This document shows positions 8,620-17,729 of a DNA stretch of 51,429 nt, one piece after another (within the stretch, counting starts at the first letter, position 1; each line of letters starts with the position of its first letter). The notes below the pieces were generated by a model that saw nothing but the letters and a program-made list of their open reading frames with translations, was not told the DNA's origin and ran no database searches. Both the position numbers and the translations under genes were made by a program. The stretch spans positions 1-51,429 of the forward strand of contig JABDMD010000067.1 in NCBI GenBank assembly GCA_013001685.1, read 5' to 3'. This DNA comes from Gammaproteobacteria bacterium. Its GTDB lineage: Bacteria; Pseudomonadota; Gammaproteobacteria; UBA4575.

Positions 8620-9114
8620 GTGAAGGACAATCAGTTTGCAACGACATTGATGACTATTGTAGGTGTGCTAATAGGGCTCACAGTCATTATTTTAGTTATT
8701 TCAAATATACTCACAAGCACTGATTATTCTGAAGATAGTCTTGTGCAGGGAGATATTGAAGATCGAATTCAACCCGTCGGTACTTTGGCTATTGCAGGTG
8801 TCACACCTGTTAATGCAAGTGCAGGTAGTGATGGTTCAGCTGATACAAACGTAGCATCCAATGATGCTGGGGTGAGTAAAAGTGCTGAAGATCTCTATAC
8901 AGCTTGTGCAGCATGTCATAACGCAGGTGTACTTAATGCACCAAAACTTGGTGATAAAGCTGGCTGGAGTGCTCGCGTAGCAAAAGGTGTTGATGCGCTT
9001 TACAACAATGCAATAAATGGAATCGGTACGATGCCAGCTAAGGGCGGTCGCGCAGATTACTCTGATGACGACATAAAGAAGGTCGTCGACTACATGTTGG
9101 AATCAGTAAACTAG
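8620..9114 (+). CDS. membrane-anchored cytochrome c5 family protein
   Basis: Monoheme electron carrier. It starts at GTG 8620 with AGGAG six bases upstream. An N-terminal membrane anchor (TLMTIVGVLIGLTVIILVISNIL) is followed by a linker of about 60 residues rich in Ser, Ala, Gly and Asp. The C-terminal cytochrome domain has CAACH as its single heme site, the APKLGDKAGW segment typical of cytochrome c5, and GIGTMPAKGGRADYSDDDI, where the Met is the likely second heme ligand. It faces the periplasm. It is convergent with comM. Confidence 0.92.
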   Translation: MKDNQFATTLMTIVGVLIGLTVIILVISNILTSTDYSEDSLVQGDIEDRIQPVGTLAIAGVTPVNASAGSDGSADTNVASNDAGVSKSAEDLYTACAACHNAGVLNAPKLGDKAGWSARVAKGVDALYNNAINGIGTMPAKGGRADYSDDDIKKVVDYMLESVN

Positions 9115-9134
9115 GCTACTTATTCAAATTCAAC

Positions 9135-10649
9135 CTACTTATTTAGTAGACGATCATACTGACGATAACTAATCGCCTCACTGAGGTGGTTAGTTTTGAT
9201 CGTATCTGAAGTATCTAAATCTGCAATCGTGCGCGCAAGCTTAAGTGTACGGTGATAGCCTCGAGCAGATAAACCTAATTGTTCAAATGCTTTATCCATG
9301 AGTTTGTCGCAGTCGTCATTAAGTGGACAAAATTTTTCAATTTCTTTGTTGCTCATGTAAGCATTGGGTTTTTGCTGTCGATTAATTTGTAAATCTCTAG
9401 AAGCACATACTCGAGTTTGTACATCATGACTTGTTTCACTGTTGTTGGGTGTTTTTTGTATTAGCTGATCTTTCGGTACACGTGGCACATCAATGTGAAT
9501 ATCAATTCGATCTAGTAGAGGTGCAGATATACGTCCTCGATAACGACGAATTTGTTCAGGTGTGCAAGCGCAATTTCCGTTTACATCAATGTCACAGCCC
9601 TGAGGGCAAGGGTTCATTGCAGCAACAAGCTGAAAACGTGCAGGGAATTGCACTTGTCTTGCAGCCCGAGATATTGCGATGTTGCCAGTTTCTAAAGGTT
9701 CGCGAAGCACTTCTAAAACATGTCGATCAAATTCCGTAAGCTCATCTAAAAATAATACGCCATAGTGCGCGAGTGATATTTCCCCAGGCATTGGATAGGA
9801 GCCGCCACCGACTAATGCGACACCCGATGCGGTATGGTGTGGTGCGCGAAATGGACGAATTCCCCATTGTTCATGAGTAAAACCCCCATGACTGATCGAA
9901 TAGATGGTGGCTGATTCTATTGCTTCAGTTTCACTTAGTGGTGGCAAAATGCTTGGTAGGCGACTCGCTAACATGGTTTTACCGCTACCAGGTGAGCCTA
10001 CCATTAACATATTATGTGAACCTGCGGCAGCAACTTCTAATGCACGTCTTGCACGGTGCTGACCACGCACATCATGGATATCTAATATTTCTATACTGCG
10101 CGTAGATGTAATGTGGTTTTCATAAGCAGTTAATATTTCTTGTCCAGATAAATGTGCGCATAGCTCTAACAAACTATTACTTGCAAAGATGGTGGTTTGC
10201 TTGGCAAGTAGTGTTTCACTGCCGTTTTCTATAGGCACTACAGTTGCGCGTTGTTGTTTGCCACTTGCCACTGCTGCTGGCAATACACCATGTATTGCAC
10301 GTAACTCACCACTTAGACTTAGTTCGCCTATAAACTCATAATGTTTTAAGGAATCTTGAGGTAATTGTTTGGATGCAGCTAAAATTCCAAGAGCAATTGG
10401 CAAATCAAACCTTCCGCCTTCTTTGGGAAGATCTGCAGGAGCAAGATTTACGGTGATTCGTCGTGTGGGAAAATCAAATCCTGAATTCAATAATGCTGCA
10501 CGCACACGATCTTTACTTTCTTTTACAGCAGCTTCAGGTAAACCAACAATAGACAAACCAGGTAAGCCATTAGAAAGGTCTACCTCAACAGTGACTAAGG
10601 GTGCTTCCATGCCCGTTTGTGCACGAGAATAGACAGTAGCAAGACTCAT
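9135..10649 (-). CDS. comM: ComM/YifB-type AAA+ ATPase (Mg-chelatase-like)
   Basis: Hexameric AAA+ protein. In naturally competent gammaproteobacteria ComM promotes branch migration during integration of incoming DNA. The N-terminal ChlI-like domain (residues 1-165) precedes the AAA+ core with Walker A GSPGSGKTMLAS and Walker B VLFLDELTEF, and the C-terminal domain carries the LSARGYHRTLKLARTIADL segment. A cysteine cluster CPQGCDIDVNGNCAC sits in the core, as is usual for the family. Its length (504 aa) is standard. Presence does not prove competence; no other com gene is in the window. It is followed upstream by ubiK on the same strand. Confidence 0.95.
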   Translation of the reverse strand: MSLATVYSRAQTGMEAPLVTVEVDLSNGLPGLSIVGLPEAAVKESKDRVRAALLNSGFDFPTRRITVNLAPADLPKEGGRFDLPIALGILAASKQLPQDSLKHYEFIGELSLSGELRAIHGVLPAAVASGKQQRATVVPIENGSETLLAKQTTIFASNSLLELCAHLSGQEILTAYENHITSTRSIEILDIHDVRGQHRARRALEVAAAGSHNMLMVGSPGSGKTMLASRLPSILPPLSETEAIESATIYSISHGGFTHEQWGIRPFRAPHHTASGVALVGGGSYPMPGEISLAHYGVLFLDELTEFDRHVLEVLREPLETGNIAISRAARQVQFPARFQLVAAMNPCPQGCDIDVNGNCACTPEQIRRYRGRISAPLLDRIDIHIDVPRVPKDQLIQKTPNNSETSHDVQTRVCASRDLQINRQQKPNAYMSNKEIEKFCPLNDDCDKLMDKAFEQLGLSARGYHRTLKLARTIADLDTSDTIKTNHLSEAISYRQYDRLLNK

Positions 10650-10694
10650 TAGAAATTATTTTTTTATTTTGAGTTTCTAATAACTCGTTGTAGT

Positions 10695-10961
10695 TTATTT
10701 ATTCTTAATAGCTTCTTCTAGCTCATTAATACGTTTTTCAAGCTCTTTAACTCGTTTTTGGCTTTTTGATAGCAACATTACTTGCACATCAAACTCTTCA
10801 CGAGTGACTAAGTCTAAACGTTGAAATGCACCCTCAACTGTGGCGCGGGCATTTTTTTCTAATCCTTGTTTTGCTGCTTTTAGATCTTCAGGCACAGCTG
10901 CGCTAATTTTGCGCACGATCTCGCTTACGGTTTGATCCAAAGCTTCAGTATCTAATTTCAT
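10695..10961 (-). CDS. ubiK: ubiquinone biosynthesis accessory factor UbiK
   Basis: Small soluble helper (BMFP/YqiC family, 88 aa) of the aerobic ubiquinone-synthesis complex that partners UbiJ. The N-terminal helix (residues 1-50) includes VPEDLKAAKQGLEKNARATVE. A conserved VTREEFDVQ leads into a C-terminal coiled coil (LSKSQKRVKELEKRINELEEAI) used for trimerisation. It lies 45 bases upstream of comM on the same strand, a common arrangement, and is divergent from the nitrogen cluster. Confidence 0.93.
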   Translation of the reverse strand: MKLDTEALDQTVSEIVRKISAAVPEDLKAAKQGLEKNARATVEGAFQRLDLVTREEFDVQVMLLSKSQKRVKELEKRINELEEAIKNK

Positions 10962-11014
10962 CTTTCTTTCTCCAATGTCAAGGCTATAAGTTTAACGGAA
11001 TCAAGCTTGATAAG

Positions 11015-11071
11015 AACGCACCGTATTAGCGCACTGATGCCTGTTGGAGGTGCGTTATTTTGGTGCAATTT
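11015..11071 (+). promoter_or_regulatory. candidate NtrC enhancer sites
   Basis: An inverted pair AACGCACC (11015-11022) / GGTGCGTT (11049-11056), plus a further TTGGTGCAA (11060-11068), lie 60-125 bases upstream of the sigma-54 promoter start. Read as GCACY-N5-GGTGC sites, two degenerate copies at 11018-11032 and 11052-11066 are 34 bp apart, about three helical turns. The half-sites match NtrC; the full sites are imperfect. Confidence 0.4.
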
Positions 11072-11113
11072 ACTTTTAAATACATAACTGATTGTTTTAT
11101 ATGAAATAAAAGT

Positions 11114-11130
11114 TGGCATGCGCTGTGCAT
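11114..11130 (+). promoter_or_regulatory. sigma-54 (RpoN) promoter, GG-N10-GC
   Basis: TTGGCATGCGCTGTGCAT has the invariant GG (11115-11116) and GC (11127-11128) exactly ten bases apart, close to the TGGCAC-N5-TTGC consensus. Transcription would begin near 11140, giving a leader of about 38 nt before the porin start. It precedes porin-glnK-amtB, a classic nitrogen-regulated context. Confidence 0.8.
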
Positions 11131-11177
11131 TAACAATATTGAAATATAAACAACGCCTTTTTAGGGAGGAAATTGAG

Positions 11178-11924
11178 ATGAATAAGAAACTACAACACTT
11201 TGGTACTTCTGCCGTTCTGGCAACAGTTCTGGCAGCAGGCACAGCAGTGTTATCCACTACTGCATCAGCAGAAGCGACCCTTTCAGGTAACGCAGGGATT
11301 CTGTCTGAGTATATCTTCCGTGGCATCGTGCAAAACGATACGGCATCGGGTAACGGTGGCATCGATTTAGAAGTCGGTGGGTTTTATGCAGGCACATGGA
11401 TTGCCGACGTTGATGATGGTGTTGAGTACGACTTGTATGCAGGTTATGTGCATGAGTTTGCCAATGGATTTTATCTTGGTGCGGGTGGTACGAGTTACCA
11501 GTATTCAGACAGTTTTGATCGTGAGTACAACGAAGCGAATTTTTATGCTGGTTGGTCGAATGATCTATGGTCATTAGATCTTGAATACACCACGGGTGAT
11601 TACAACGGTGATTTTGTTGATGACAACGGAAATATCGAAGGTGATGAGTATGACTTTATTGCCGCTACTGTCGGTTGGAATGGTGTGTATTTAACCTATG
11701 GTGCATTTGGTGATGATGCAGATGATCAACTCGGTGAATACTTTGAGTTGGGCTATGGATTTGAAGTTGCAGGTTTTGATGTCACAGCAGCCGTAGTGCA
11801 TACCGATTTAGACGATGATCCTGCTGGTCTAACCAGTGATGGTGGAAGCCCTGGCGATGGGGATGAAACATCAGCTTACGTCGGTATCCACCGTAGTTTC
11901 GACATCATGAGCTGGGGTAGTTAA
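11178..11924 (+). CDS. TorF-family putative porin
   Basis: Outer-membrane beta-barrel of the proteobacterial TorF/TIGR02001 type. I set the start at ATG 11178 (the track begins 20 codons earlier) because GGGAGG lies just before it and the protein then opens with a signal peptide (MNKKLQHFGTSAVLATVLAAGTAVLSTTASA). The mature part has the family hallmarks: a first strand LSEYIFRGIVQNDTASGNGGIDLE, GFYAGTW, and alternating aromatic/polar strands with acidic loops. It is immediately upstream of glnK-amtB behind a sigma-54 promoter, so it probably passes ammonium or another nitrogen source across the outer membrane under nitrogen limitation. The substrate is inferred from context only. Confidence 0.88.
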   Translation: MNKKLQHFGTSAVLATVLAAGTAVLSTTASAEATLSGNAGILSEYIFRGIVQNDTASGNGGIDLEVGGFYAGTWIADVDDGVEYDLYAGYVHEFANGFYLGAGGTSYQYSDSFDREYNEANFYAGWSNDLWSLDLEYTTGDYNGDFVDDNGNIEGDEYDFIAATVGWNGVYLTYGAFGDDADDQLGEYFELGYGFEVAGFDVTAAVVHTDLDDDPAGLTSDGGSPGDGDETSAYVGIHRSFDIMSWGS

Positions 11925-11936
11925 GCCACAAAAAAT

Positions 11937-11967
11937 ATAACCGTGTCGCGTAATTCGGCGCGGTTAT
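11937..11967. repeat. hairpin between porin and glnK
   Basis: ATAACCG(TGTC) pairs with (GGCG)CGGTTAT to give an 11-bp stem with two G-U pairs. No T-run follows on the plus strand; on the minus strand a run of six T follows. In the plus-strand transcript it could act as a partial terminator or a 3' stability element that lowers or separates glnK-amtB expression relative to the porin. Confidence 0.55.
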
Positions 11968-11984
11968 AAAACAATAATTATTAA

Positions 11985-12350
<366 letters not shown>

Positions 12351-12383
12351 ATACTTATAAAAATTTCCTAATAGGAGGGAATT

Positions 12384-13616
12384 GTGGAAAACAATATATT
12401 TGAATTACAGTATGCACTAGACACCTTTTACTTTCTGGTGATGGGTGCATTGGTAATGTGGATGGCCGCAGGCTTTGCCATGTTAGAATCAGGTTTGGTA
12501 CGTTCGAAGAATACGACTGAAATATTAGCTAAGAATATTGCTCTATATGCAGTAGCTTGCACCATGTACATGATATGTGGCTACGCAATTATGTATGACG
12601 GTGGTGTTTTCTTAAAGGGTATCGTTGGTGACGGTGTAGCAGGCGCGGAAGAGGCAGCAACCTATGCACCTTCAGCTGATTTTTTCTTTCAAGCAGTATT
12701 TGTTGCAGCAACGATGTCAATTGTTTCTGGTGCGGTTGCTGAACGCATGAAACTCTGGGCATTTTTAGTTTTTGCAGTAGTGATGACGGGCTTCATTTAT
12801 CCAATGGAAGGAAGCTGGACTTGGGGAGGCAAGGCTGTTTTTGGCATGTATACATTGGGAGATCTAGGATTTTCTGATTTTGCAGGTTCAGGCATTGTTC
12901 ACATGGCAGGCGCAAGTGCTGCATTAGCTGGTGTTATTTTGCTTGGTGCTCGAAAAGGCAAATATACAAGTGACGGCAAAGTGGTTGCATTACCTGGTGC
13001 AAATTTACCTTTAGCTACATTAGGCACATTCATTCTATGGTTAGGGTGGTTTGGCTTTAATGGTGGATCAGTATTAGCTACAGCTAGCGTTGAAAGCGCT
13101 AACTCGGTTGCAGTTGTGTTCATGAATACAAATGCGGCAGCCGCGGGTGGTTTGATTGCAGCATTAATCATTGCGCGTTTGATGTTTGGTAAAGCAGATT
13201 TAACCATGGCGTTAAATGGTGCATTAGCCGGTTTAGTAGCGATTACTGCAGAACCATCTACACCAACTCCATTGCTGGCTACTATCTTTGGTGCCATAGG
13301 TGGAATTCTTGTGGTGTTTAGTATTGTTGCTCTAGAGAAGATGAAAATTGACGACCCGGTAGGTGCCATTTCGGTTCACGGTACTGTTGGTTTATTAGGC
13401 TTGTTGCTAGTGCCAATTACCAACGATGGTGCATCATTTTCTGGTCAGATTATCGGAGCAATAACCATATTTGTTTGGGTATTTGTGGCCAGCTTAGTTG
13501 TCTGGGGAATTCTCAAGGCCGTAATGGGCATTCGTATCTCAGAAGAAGAAGAGATGGAAGGTGCAGACATTACAGAATGTGGAATGGAAGCCTATCCAGA
13601 ATTTGTGACTAAGTAG
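12384..13616 (+). CDS. amtB: ammonium transporter AmtB
   Basis: Inner-membrane trimeric ammonium channel. It starts at GTG 12384 with a strong AGGAGGG. About eleven hydrophobic helices are visible. The pore twin histidines sit in IVHMAGAS and SVHGTVG, and the signature GGVFLKG, VSGAVAERM and TWGGKAVFGMYTLGDLGFSDFAGSG segments are present. No long signal peptide precedes the first helix. At 410 aa it has the usual length. It is paired with glnK, whose product regulates it, and its transcription ends at the terminator near 13.7 kb. Confidence 0.96.
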   Translation: MENNIFELQYALDTFYFLVMGALVMWMAAGFAMLESGLVRSKNTTEILAKNIALYAVACTMYMICGYAIMYDGGVFLKGIVGDGVAGAEEAATYAPSADFFFQAVFVAATMSIVSGAVAERMKLWAFLVFAVVMTGFIYPMEGSWTWGGKAVFGMYTLGDLGFSDFAGSGIVHMAGASAALAGVILLGARKGKYTSDGKVVALPGANLPLATLGTFILWLGWFGFNGGSVLATASVESANSVAVVFMNTNAAAAGGLIAALIIARLMFGKADLTMALNGALAGLVAITAEPSTPTPLLATIFGAIGGILVVFSIVALEKMKIDDPVGAISVHGTVGLLGLLLVPITNDGASFSGQIIGAITIFVWVFVASLVVWGILKAVMGIRISEEEEMEGADITECGMEAYPEFVTK

Positions 13617-13698
13617 ATACTCGTCCTAAACGTAAGTCTAGGGTACTTTAATAGTTAGTACTCTGGGCAAACGTTATACTTAAGACACAACCTTTAAG

Positions 13699-13722
13699 CG
13701 CCTCTATATGGGGCGTTTTTTT
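13699..13722 (+). terminator. rho-independent terminator of amtB
   Basis: CGCCTC pairs with GGGGCG (one G-U pair) across a 5-nt TATAT loop and is followed by seven T residues, about 80 bases past the amtB stop and just before the convergent speE 3' end. Confidence 0.8.
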
Positions 13723-13738
13723 ATGGGCAATGAATTTA

Positions 13739-14587
13739 TTAGAGTTGTTTTGATACGAACTGAGGTGAAGCAAAACATGCTAAATGTATGGCGTGATTAT
13801 AATATTGAGTATCAAATTGCAGAGACTTTGTGTCTTGCTCACGAGAAAAATCAATCGAACTTTGCTTGTTTGCTAGCGTTGCTGACCACCATCCTGTTGG
13901 GTAGACGGGTAGTGGAAAGTTGAGTAATTGAGTGTTTCTGAAGCCCGCCTCTTGCATGCAGTTGTGCATGGGTTTGATAAGGCTCTCTAAGTGAATGATA
14001 GGAGATTCACTTTGTTGCACGAGCAAACCATCTATTTTAAGTGCACGAAAGCAATCTTTATAAAACGGAGTAGAGAACAACCCTTCGGCAGGTCCAACAG
14101 GATCGGTACTATCCACTATAATTAGGTCTATTGAATCAACAGGTGCATTTTTAACCCATTTAATTGCATCATCAAATACCAAATTCACGCGTGGATCACT
14201 ATTCGCAGTACAAAGCTGTGGGAAATGCTCTAAAGATAAATCTGTGACACGCTGATCGATCTCTACCTGGGTAATTTTTTCTACGCAGTCGTGTTTTGCC
14301 ACTTCTAATAAGGTGCCACAATCTCCACCGCCGACAATGACTGCGTTGCAGGGCATAGTATGGCTAAATAGAGCTGGATGACTCATCATTTCATGGTATA
14401 TAAAGTTATCGCGTTCCGTTAACATTACAAACCCATCGATTACCATAAGCTTGCCAAAACTTTTGGTTGCATAGATTTCTATTTTTTGAAACGGGGTTTG
14501 TTCTTCATGCAGCTTTTCATGTATTTCGAGTGAAAATGCCGTCCCTGCTTCTGCACACTCTTCTGTAAACCATTTATTATTTTGCAT
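13739..14587 (-). CDS. speE: polyamine aminopropyltransferase (spermidine synthase)
   Basis: Transfers an aminopropyl group from decarboxylated S-adenosylmethionine to putrescine, giving spermidine. The 282-aa sequence has the family order: TPFQKIEIYATKSFGKLMVIDG, then the nucleotide-binding VIVGGGDCGTLLE, the acidic QVEID for the cosubstrate, and the catalytic IIVDSTDPVGPAEGLF loop with its key Asp. The Cys in GGGDCG replaces the more usual Gly; both occur in the family. It is divergent from speA with a 78-bp shared promoter region, making a polyamine pair. speD and an agmatinase or agmatine deiminase are not in the window. Confidence 0.94.
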   Translation of the reverse strand: MQNNKWFTEECAEAGTAFSLEIHEKLHEEQTPFQKIEIYATKSFGKLMVIDGFVMLTERDNFIYHEMMSHPALFSHTMPCNAVIVGGGDCGTLLEVAKHDCVEKITQVEIDQRVTDLSLEHFPQLCTANSDPRVNLVFDDAIKWVKNAPVDSIDLIIVDSTDPVGPAEGLFSTPFYKDCFRALKIDGLLVQQSESPIIHLESLIKPMHNCMQEAGFRNTQLLNFPLPVYPTGWWSATLANKQSSIDFSREQDTKSLQFDTQYYNHAIHLACFASPQFVSKQL

Positions 14588-14665
14588 TCTTTATTCCTGC
14601 GTATATTCTGAGTTCCGTTATCAAGTCGTACTGTAAATAAAAATATATAAAAAAGTCTAATCTTT

Positions 14666-16573
14666 ATGAATGATAAAAAAACATGGAGTGTGGAACAGGC
14701 TAAACACCATTATCGAGTAGATGATTGGGGTCTGCAGCACTTTAGTATTAATGCTCAAGGTAATGTAGTGGCTAAAATAACTGACACAGAACTTGATCTA
14801 TATGAGCTCAGTGAGCATTTGGGCGAAAAAGGTGTGAGCTTACCCGTTCTAGTGCGTTTTCCTCAGATTCTACAACAGTCATTGAGTAACCTATATTCAG
14901 CTTTCCAGCAAGCGATTAAATCTAATCACTACTCAGGTGAATATATTGCCGCTTACCCGATTAAAGTAAATCAACAAGCCACGGTTATTCAGCATTTTAA
15001 TGATCAGCAACAATGGCCAATCGCATTTGAGGTAGGGAGTAAAGCGGAGCTAATTGCATGCTTAGGGATTAATAATAAGCAGCAAACTATTATATGTAAT
15101 GGTTATAAAGATGAGGCATATATTCGACTAGCATTAATGGGGTGTTTACTAGGTCATGAAATCGTAATCATTATAGAAAGTTTGACTGAATTTGAGCATG
15201 TGCTTAAACAAAGTTCTGATCTTGATGTGCCGCCAAAACTAGGCATGCGAGTGCGCTTAACTTCCATTGCTAAAGGCAATTGGCAGAACTCTGGCGGAGA
15301 ACATTCCAAGTTTGGTTTAACTTCAAATGAGATTTTGGCTTTGGTAAAACAGTTGCAAGAGAATGATGCGTTGTATTGGATGCAGATGTTGCATTTTCAT
15401 ATGGGCTCACAAATATCTTGCTTGCAAGATATTCAGCATGGTATGCAAGAGGGTATGCATTATTTTGCTGAGCTGGCTAAACAAGGTGTGAAATTTAAGT
15501 TGCTCAATATAGGTGGCGGTTTGGCTGTAGATTATGAAGGTAGTAAATCCAATGCGTATTTTTCTATGGATTATTCATTAAATGAGTATGCTGAAATAGT
15601 TATAAAAACCGTTAAGTCCAGTTGCGTAAAGCATTCTTTAGTTTTGCCTACTATTTTTAGTGAAAACGGGCGCGCTATGTCAGCCTACCATGCGGTATTG
15701 TTAACTAATGTTATTGATACGGAGCGTCTACACTCAGAACCGGTAGATGATCAAGAGGAATTAGCCAATAGTGCTGTTTCAAATTCTAGTTTGAATCTGC
15801 TTAAAAAATATATAAAAAAAATTCAAACAACATCGCTTAATGAAAAAGACTCGCTAAAAATTACTGAGAGTTATAAAGAGCTGAGAAAGATTATCCAAGC
15901 AATTGAGCGAGAATTTTCTCAAGCAGATCTTTCATTGCTTGAAAAAGCAGAAACTGAAAAGTTAGCAAGTATTGCCTATCGAGAGATCTTGAAAGTTAAA
16001 CATGTTCTGCTTGACGAGGATCGCCTTCGCCTTGAAGATAAGTTCGTTGCTAAGTATTTTTGTAATTTTTCATTATTTCAGTCCACTCCTGATATTTGGG
16101 GCCTGAAGCAAATTTTTCCTATTATGCCTTTACATCGACTTACTGAGTATCCAGCAGTAAAAGCTAGAATTTATGATTTAACCTGTGATTCAGATGGGCG
16201 CATAGATAAGTATGTAGAGGCTGGATCAATCCAGCCTTATCTGTCTTTGCATGAATGTAGTGAACAGCAAGTATATGTTTTAGGTTTATTTTTAGTTGGG
16301 GCTTATCAGGAAATTCTTGGCGACATGCATAACCTTTTCGGTGATACCAATGCGGTCAATATAGTTGTAAATGCTGATAATTCATACCAAATCTGTGATG
16401 AAGAGCCTGGAGATACGATTGCAGAAATATTATCTTATTTGCATATAGATGCTGGTAGAATTCGCCAGGTTTGGTTGGAAAGGCTGTCGAGAAATAATGT
16501 GTCAGGACAAGACAAAGAACTTGTTATGGCTGAACTTGAAGCTTCTTTATATACAAACAGCTATTTAGCTTAA
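14666..16573 (+). CDS. speA: biosynthetic arginine decarboxylase
   Basis: PLP-dependent enzyme converting arginine to agmatine, the first step of the arginine route to putrescine. At 635 aa it has the full SpeA length. The PLP-binding lysine lies in YIAAYPIKVNQQ, the alanine-racemase-like barrel holds HFHMGSQI and LLNIGGGLAVDY, and the C-terminal part has the substrate segment LTCDSDGRIDKY and FLVGAYQEILGDMHNLFGD. A helical insertion in the middle (about residues 375-440) is normal for this family. It is divergent from speE; the next gene begins 20 bases after its stop and may be co-transcribed. Confidence 0.96.
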   Translation: MNDKKTWSVEQAKHHYRVDDWGLQHFSINAQGNVVAKITDTELDLYELSEHLGEKGVSLPVLVRFPQILQQSLSNLYSAFQQAIKSNHYSGEYIAAYPIKVNQQATVIQHFNDQQQWPIAFEVGSKAELIACLGINNKQQTIICNGYKDEAYIRLALMGCLLGHEIVIIIESLTEFEHVLKQSSDLDVPPKLGMRVRLTSIAKGNWQNSGGEHSKFGLTSNEILALVKQLQENDALYWMQMLHFHMGSQISCLQDIQHGMQEGMHYFAELAKQGVKFKLLNIGGGLAVDYEGSKSNAYFSMDYSLNEYAEIVIKTVKSSCVKHSLVLPTIFSENGRAMSAYHAVLLTNVIDTERLHSEPVDDQEELANSAVSNSSLNLLKKYIKKIQTTSLNEKDSLKITESYKELRKIIQAIEREFSQADLSLLEKAETEKLASIAYREILKVKHVLLDEDRLRLEDKFVAKYFCNFSLFQSTPDIWGLKQIFPIMPLHRLTEYPAVKARIYDLTCDSDGRIDKYVEAGSIQPYLSLHECSEQQVYVLGLFLVGAYQEILGDMHNLFGDTNAVNIVVNADNSYQICDEEPGDTIAEILSYLHIDAGRIRQVWLERLSRNNVSGQDKELVMAELEASLYTNSYLA

Positions 16574-16593
16574 AATACTTTAGGGATAAAAAT

Positions 16594-17319
16594 ATGCTAG
16601 CTCAGGTCGTTTTAATTCTTGCACTACTATTAATATTAGTGGGCATGATTATGGTTTTACTGGATGCATTCAATGAAAGTTTTTTTTGGGGGTTAATGGT
16701 TTTATTAGTACCCCCCGTATTTGTTCCTATTTATAGTTTTGTCAAATGGAATAAAAGCCAGGCGCGTAATGGTTTTGCTATGGCATTGGTGGGCTTACTT
16801 ATGGCGGGAGTAGGGGCTTACGGAGGAGGCTTAAGTGGTATTCCATTCTTAAATGATAATGAGATTGTTAGTAATTTACCTACTGCAACACCAAAAGATG
16901 AGCCATTACCGAATGAAGACGAAGCTGCTAAAGTAAAATTAGAAGATGAAGATGCTTATGACCCTGTGCTAAGCACTGATAAAGACCGATATTCAGCAGA
17001 TGAAATTGAGCCTTTAGCACCTGGAGAAGATAAAACAGTAAAAAATATCGGCAAAGGTAAATTGCGTGCAGTTAATATTCCGCTTGAAAATATTAGCGCA
17101 TCAATAGGTGCGAATATAGAAATCACTCTAAGTGATGGCGAAAAACATTCAGGCACACTAGTTAGAGCTACTGAAGATTCTATTTCAATTGAACAGCAAA
17201 CTAGTGGTGGCACTGTGTCTTTTGAGTACACTCTGGATAAAGTTAAGTCAGTTAAAAGATTTACCAAACCTTCTAATACGATAACTCCTCCTGTAGTTGA
17301 GAGTGGAGATAAAGAGTAA
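16594..17319 (+). CDS. membrane protein of unknown function with soluble beta-rich C-terminus
   Basis: I do not recognise the family. Three hydrophobic segments are visible: residues 1-24 (MLAQVVLILALLLILVGMIM), 30-50 (FFWGLMVLLVPPVFVPIYSF) and 62-85 (FAMALVGLLMAGVGAYGGGL). A low-complexity acidic linker of about 70 residues follows. The C-terminal 85 residues look like a compact beta domain (NIEITLSDGEKHSGTLVRATEDSISIEQ), reminiscent of an Sm/SH3-like barrel, although I cannot assign it. It starts 20 bases after speA. A link to polyamines is not implied by anything in the sequence. Confidence 0.75.
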   Translation: MLAQVVLILALLLILVGMIMVLLDAFNESFFWGLMVLLVPPVFVPIYSFVKWNKSQARNGFAMALVGLLMAGVGAYGGGLSGIPFLNDNEIVSNLPTATPKDEPLPNEDEAAKVKLEDEDAYDPVLSTDKDRYSADEIEPLAPGEDKTVKNIGKGKLRAVNIPLENISASIGANIEITLSDGEKHSGTLVRATEDSISIEQQTSGGTVSFEYTLDKVKSVKRFTKPSNTITPPVVESGDKE

Positions 17320-17460
17320 AAACATAATCTGATCTTGTTACGAAAAATTTTTAATATACATTCCTAAAGGCATAAGCTGTTTGTAAAGTAATATTCGTTT
17401 ATATTGATTTTACTTAATAGCTAGGTTTTTATATGTCTCAAAAATATTTTGGTGTTGATA

Positions 17461-17706
17461 ATGAAATGCTTTGTTTATAAGAGTATTAGAAAAGCAGATA
17501 GTTATATTTATATTTATGAGAAAGATAATTTTGAGTGTATACCTGAGAAATTAATACAGCTTTTTGGTAAACCAGAATTTACTTTGGAATTTGAACTAAC
17601 TAAAGATCGAAAACTGGCCTTAGCAGACGCAAATCAAGTCATGCAGAATTTAGATGAGCAAGGATATTACTTGCAGATGCCGCCGAAAAATAATTTGCCA
17701 ATTTAA
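17461..17706 (+). CDS. YcgL domain-containing protein
   Basis: Small cytoplasmic protein (81 aa) of the gammaproteobacterial YcgL/UPF0745 family, whose function is unclear. The track begins at a TTG (17449); the family starts MKCFVYKS, which fixes ATG 17461. Characteristic segments are YIYIYEKDNFECIPEKLIQLFGKPEFTLEFEL and the C-terminal QVMQNLDEQGYYLQMPP. The ribosome site is weak (GGTG). It is followed 23 bases later by a small membrane-protein gene. Confidence 0.88.
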   Translation: MKCFVYKSIRKADSYIYIYEKDNFECIPEKLIQLFGKPEFTLEFELTKDRKLALADANQVMQNLDEQGYYLQMPPKNNLPI

Positions 17707-17729
17707 TTTTTATAAATATTAAAGGTGCT

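Noticed and set aside
13708-13923. 71-aa plus-strand ORF
   Set aside because: It starts in the amtB terminator and then runs antisense through the well-supported speE 3' end.
17434-17481. 15-codon ORF MSQKYFGVDNEMLCL overlapping the ycgL start
   Set aside because: Too short to judge, no ribosome site, and overlapping in another frame. A leader peptide cannot be excluded but nothing supports one.
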